A DNA stretch of 64,000 bases, taken from contig NZ_MTBG01000002.1 of the NCBI RefSeq assembly GCF_002119405.1, positions 1 to 64,000 of the forward strand. Reading direction: 5' to 3'. The translations under genes and the position numbers were made by a program. The notes beneath the pieces were generated by a model. The model was not told where the DNA came from. It made no database searches and saw only the letters and a list, made by a program, of their open reading frames with translations. The stretch comes from Pseudoruegeria sp. SK021 (GTDB lineage Bacteria > Pseudomonadota > Alphaproteobacteria > Rhodobacterales > Rhodobacteraceae). The number at the start of each line of letters is the position of its first letter. Position 1 is the first letter of the stretch. Positions 61,905-64,000 of this stretch are shown one piece after another.

Positions 61905-63038
61905 TTATTGCGCCGCCTGCCCCTCTGCCGCCGCCACAGCATCCAGTTCTTCGGCTTTCTTTTCGACCTGCGCCACGATGTGATCCACCATCTCGGCATT
62001 GGACAGTTTGTGCGACTGCTTGCCAGCCAAATAGACCATGCCCGATCCGGCACCGCCGCCGGTAAACCCGACATCGGTCATCAATGCCTCGCCCGGGCCA
62101 TTCACAACACAGCCGATAATACTAAGGCTCATCGGGGTTTTGATGTGCTCCAGCCGCTCTTCCAAGGCTTCGACCGTCTTAATCACATCAAAGCCCTGAC
62201 GCGCACAGGACGGGCACGAGATGATGTTCACACCGCGATGGCGCAGACCAAGAGATTTCAGAATCTCATAGCCAACCTTGACCTCTTCCACCGGATCGGC
62301 GGACAAAGACACCCGGATGGTGTCACCGATCCCCATCCAAAGCAGATTGCCAAGCCCAATGGCCGATTTGATCGTGCCCGACGTCAGGCCGCCCGCTTCG
62401 GTGATGCCCAAATGGATCGGCGCATCGGTGGCTTCGGCCAAGCTTTGATAGGCGGCAGCTGCAAGGAATACGTCGCTGGCCTTCACGCTGATTTTGAAGT
62501 CGTGGAAGTCGTTGTCTTGCAGAATCCGAATATGTTCTAAGCCGCTTTCGACCATCGCCTCGGGGCATGGCTCGCCGTATTTTTCCAGCAGATGCCGTTC
62601 AAGACTTCCGGCATTCACGCCGATGCGGATCGAACAGCCGTGATCTTTGGCGGCCTTGATCACCTCGCGTACCCGGGATTCTTCCCCGATATTGCCGGGG
62701 TTGATCCGCAAGCAGGCAGCCCCGGCTTCGGCGGCTTCGATCGCGCGTTTGTAGTGAAAATGAATATCGGCGACGATCGGCACCGGGCTTTCGGCAACGA
62801 TCTGTTTCAGCGCCCGAGTCGACGATTGATCCGGCGTGGAAATGCGGACGATATCTGCACCAGCATCGGCACAGGCCTGCACCTGAGCGACCGTTGCGGC
62901 CACATCTGACGTGTCTGTATTGGTCATGGTTTGTACGGTGATCGGCGCATCCCCGCCAACGGGCACCGATCCGACCATAATTTGCCGGGATTTCCGGCGA
63001 TAGATATTCCGCCACGGACGGATGTGGTTGAGCGACAT
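61905..63038 (-). CDS. ispG: 4-hydroxy-3-methylbut-2-en-1-yl diphosphate synthase
   Basis: A 377-residue iron-sulfur enzyme of the MEP isoprenoid pathway. [20 protein letters not shown] begins the TIM-barrel domain, with [11 protein letters not shown] and the substrate loop. The C-terminal domain has the [4Fe-4S] ligands in [12 protein letters not shown] and CVVNGPGEA. It needs flavodoxin or ferredoxin electrons. It starts at ATG 63038 and is preceded on the same strand by the RodZ-like gene, a conserved arrangement in Rhodobacterales. Confidence 0.96.
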   Translation of the reverse strand: MSLNHIRPWRNIYRRKSRQIMVGSVPVGGDAPITVQTMTNTDTSDVAATVAQVQACADAGADIVRISTPDQSSTRALKQIVAESPVPIVADIHFHYKRAIEAAEAGAACLRINPGNIGEESRVREVIKAAKDHGCSIRIGVNAGSLERHLLEKYGEPCPEAMVESGLEHIRILQDNDFHDFKISVKASDVFLAAAAYQSLAEATDAPIHLGITEAGGLTSGTIKSAIGLGNLLWMGIGDTIRVSLSADPVEEVKVGYEILKSLGLRHRGVNIISCPSCARQGFDVIKTVEALEERLEHIKTPMSLSIIGCVVNGPGEALMTDVGFTGGGAGSGMVYLAGKQSHKLSNAEMVDHIVAQVEKKAEELDAVAAAEGQAAQ

Positions 63039-63129
63039 GACATGAGTCCCGGATCTGACGAGGTTGCCCCCTAGATAGTCCGGCTGTCCCCGCGCCGCAA
63101 CGCCTGACCAGAGGCAATGCTGCGCGGTG

Positions 63130-64000
63130 CTATTCCGGTGCCGGAAGATCGATGGGTTCGATCACCAGTTCGGCCAAGCGTGCCAATTCGGTATCTTGCG
63201 CCAAGTCCGCCACCTGATAGGCGTCCGACAGCGCCGCTGCCGACAAGACCACGTTCTTCGCCACCGACGTTCCCGGCCCGGCAGGCCCAAGGGTTTCGCC
63301 GTTCACAGCAAAAAACACCGATCCAGAATTGCCCGCGCGGAGCGTCGGCGCCTGATCGGTATCGGGCAAAATAAACCGTTCGCCCTGTTCCAGAATTTTC
63401 TCCAGCAACACCGTGCCATCAGCAGCCTTCACGCGGACCCAAGCCGGGCGACGTGCAAATAGAACAACCTTTGGCGGCGTTGCTTCGACCACCTGAATCT
63501 CGGGCTCGGCAATCGGCGTCTCAGGTTGCTGAGGCGCGGCATCCGGTGTTTGCGGCGGCACATATTGCGCGAAAACGCCCTGCGCGCCGGGGTCCAGAAC
63601 CGCGATCGGTCCATCGCGAGGCACCATGATCGGGGCATCCAACGCCTGCGGACGATAGAGACGTTCCAGCGCAGCGGTGGTCGGGGCCGCATTTTCGGCA
63701 ACCAGACCGCCAAGTTCAAGCGGGTCGCTTCGGCTTGCCGTTGCCAGACCGGTTTCAACCGGGGTCAGGGTAACCTTTTGAATCTGCTGTAGGATGGACC
63801 AGCCGCCATAGCCCAAGCCGCCAATCAGCGCGACCAGCACCATCATTGAGCCGATTGCACCGACCCGGATATTGCTGAACGCCCCCGGCGCCTGCGCCAC
63901 ATAGATCGGGCTACGCGCCAACATGGCATCGCCAACATCACTGTGGGCTTTGACCGGCGCTGCCCGGCGCGTGGTTTTTTTGGCATAGACCTGCGCGTCA
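63130..64000 (-). CDS. RodZ-like protein, C-terminal part (5' end beyond window)
   Basis: The open frame continues past the right edge ([20 protein letters not shown] and upstream), so the true start and any helix-turn-helix domain are outside. Visible are a basic segment, one membrane helix ([20 protein letters not shown]), a proline/alanine-rich linker, and a DUF4115-type periplasmic domain ([20 protein letters not shown] to [10 protein letters not shown]). This is the C-terminal layout of RodZ-family proteins, which link MreB to the wall machinery. The position next to ispG is usual for the group. Confidence 0.8.
   Translation of the reverse strand, partial: DAQVYAKKTTRRAAPVKAHSDVGDAMLARSPIYVAQAPGAFSNIRVGAIGSMMVLVALIGGLGYGGWSILQQIQKVTLTPVETGLATASRSDPLELGGLVAENAAPTTAALERLYRPQALDAPIMVPRDGPIAVLDPGAQGVFAQYVPPQTPDAAPQQPETPIAEPEIQVVEATPPKVVLFARRPAWVRVKAADGTVLLEKILEQGERFILPDTDQAPTLRAGNSGSVFFAVNGETLGPAGPGTSVAKNVVLSAAALSDAYQVADLAQDTELARLAELVIEPIDLPAPE

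Noticed and set aside
1-64000. CRISPR array or anti-phage cassette
   Set aside because: No regularly spaced direct repeats and no cas or known defence genes were found. The short palindromes at 5184-9269 are not regularly spaced and lie inside transposase genes.

Overview
The window is chromosomal DNA of an alphaproteobacterium, most likely a member of the Rhodobacterales (Roseobacter group). This rests on gene content and on RNA features. Examples are a class II DAHP synthase, a small DUF6324-type protein, MmcB behind a GAAC-N7-GAAC SOS box, a RibB fused to a decayed RibA domain, a tRNA-His without an encoded G-1, and many GTG/TTG starts in GC-rich reading frames. No species is claimed.

Layout. 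1-145 is the 5' end of a transposase (IS1634/IS4-like) that leaves the window. 410-4153 is a small oxidoreductase cluster: a LysR regulator divergent from DUF2218, a glutathione S-transferase, a NmrA/QorB-type reductase and a ferric-reductase-like membrane protein. 4154-10298 is a graveyard of mobile elements: a broken tyrosine recombinase, a broken IS91-type transposase and a broken IS21 element (istA, istB). Their reading frames are interrupted at nine places by short (about 27-48 bp) palindromic inserts of five sequence types. This is the most unusual feature of the window. tRNA-Ser(GGA) closes the region.

10723-18361 holds aroG, a PAS_5 protein, gmk, a gamma-carbonic-anhydrase-like protein and a Pho regulon (phoR, pstB, phoU, phoB). 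pstS, pstC and pstA are absent where they would be expected; two PHO boxes and a short scar remain. 18559-26063 is tamA-tamB (outer-membrane assembly). 26222-30685 carries a beta-hydroxyacid dehydrogenase, an orphan ATP-dependent DNA ligase and pepF, followed by tRNA-His. 31058-33069 has a DUF6324-type gene, the SOS-controlled mmcB, a LuxR solo and a probable 6S RNA. 33211-36514 is the riboflavin/nusB cluster without ribD. 36656-45138 has a polysaccharide-export lipoprotein, a porin, a NUDIX protein, DUF1178, lysC, ptsP, a GNAT and DUF924. 45227-53641 has an MFS transporter, queA, an AsmA/YhdP-like giant, bcp, an M23 peptidase and a bactofilin. 53693-64000 has DUF2189, prfB, mrcA, an aminotransferase, a BepA-like M48 protease, a DsbA-like protein, ispG and the 3' part of a RodZ-like gene.

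Most genes outside 4154-10298 look intact and ordinary. Several envelope functions lie here together: TamAB, the YhdP-like protein, PBP1A, M23/bactofilin, BepA-like, DsbA-like and the RodZ-like protein.
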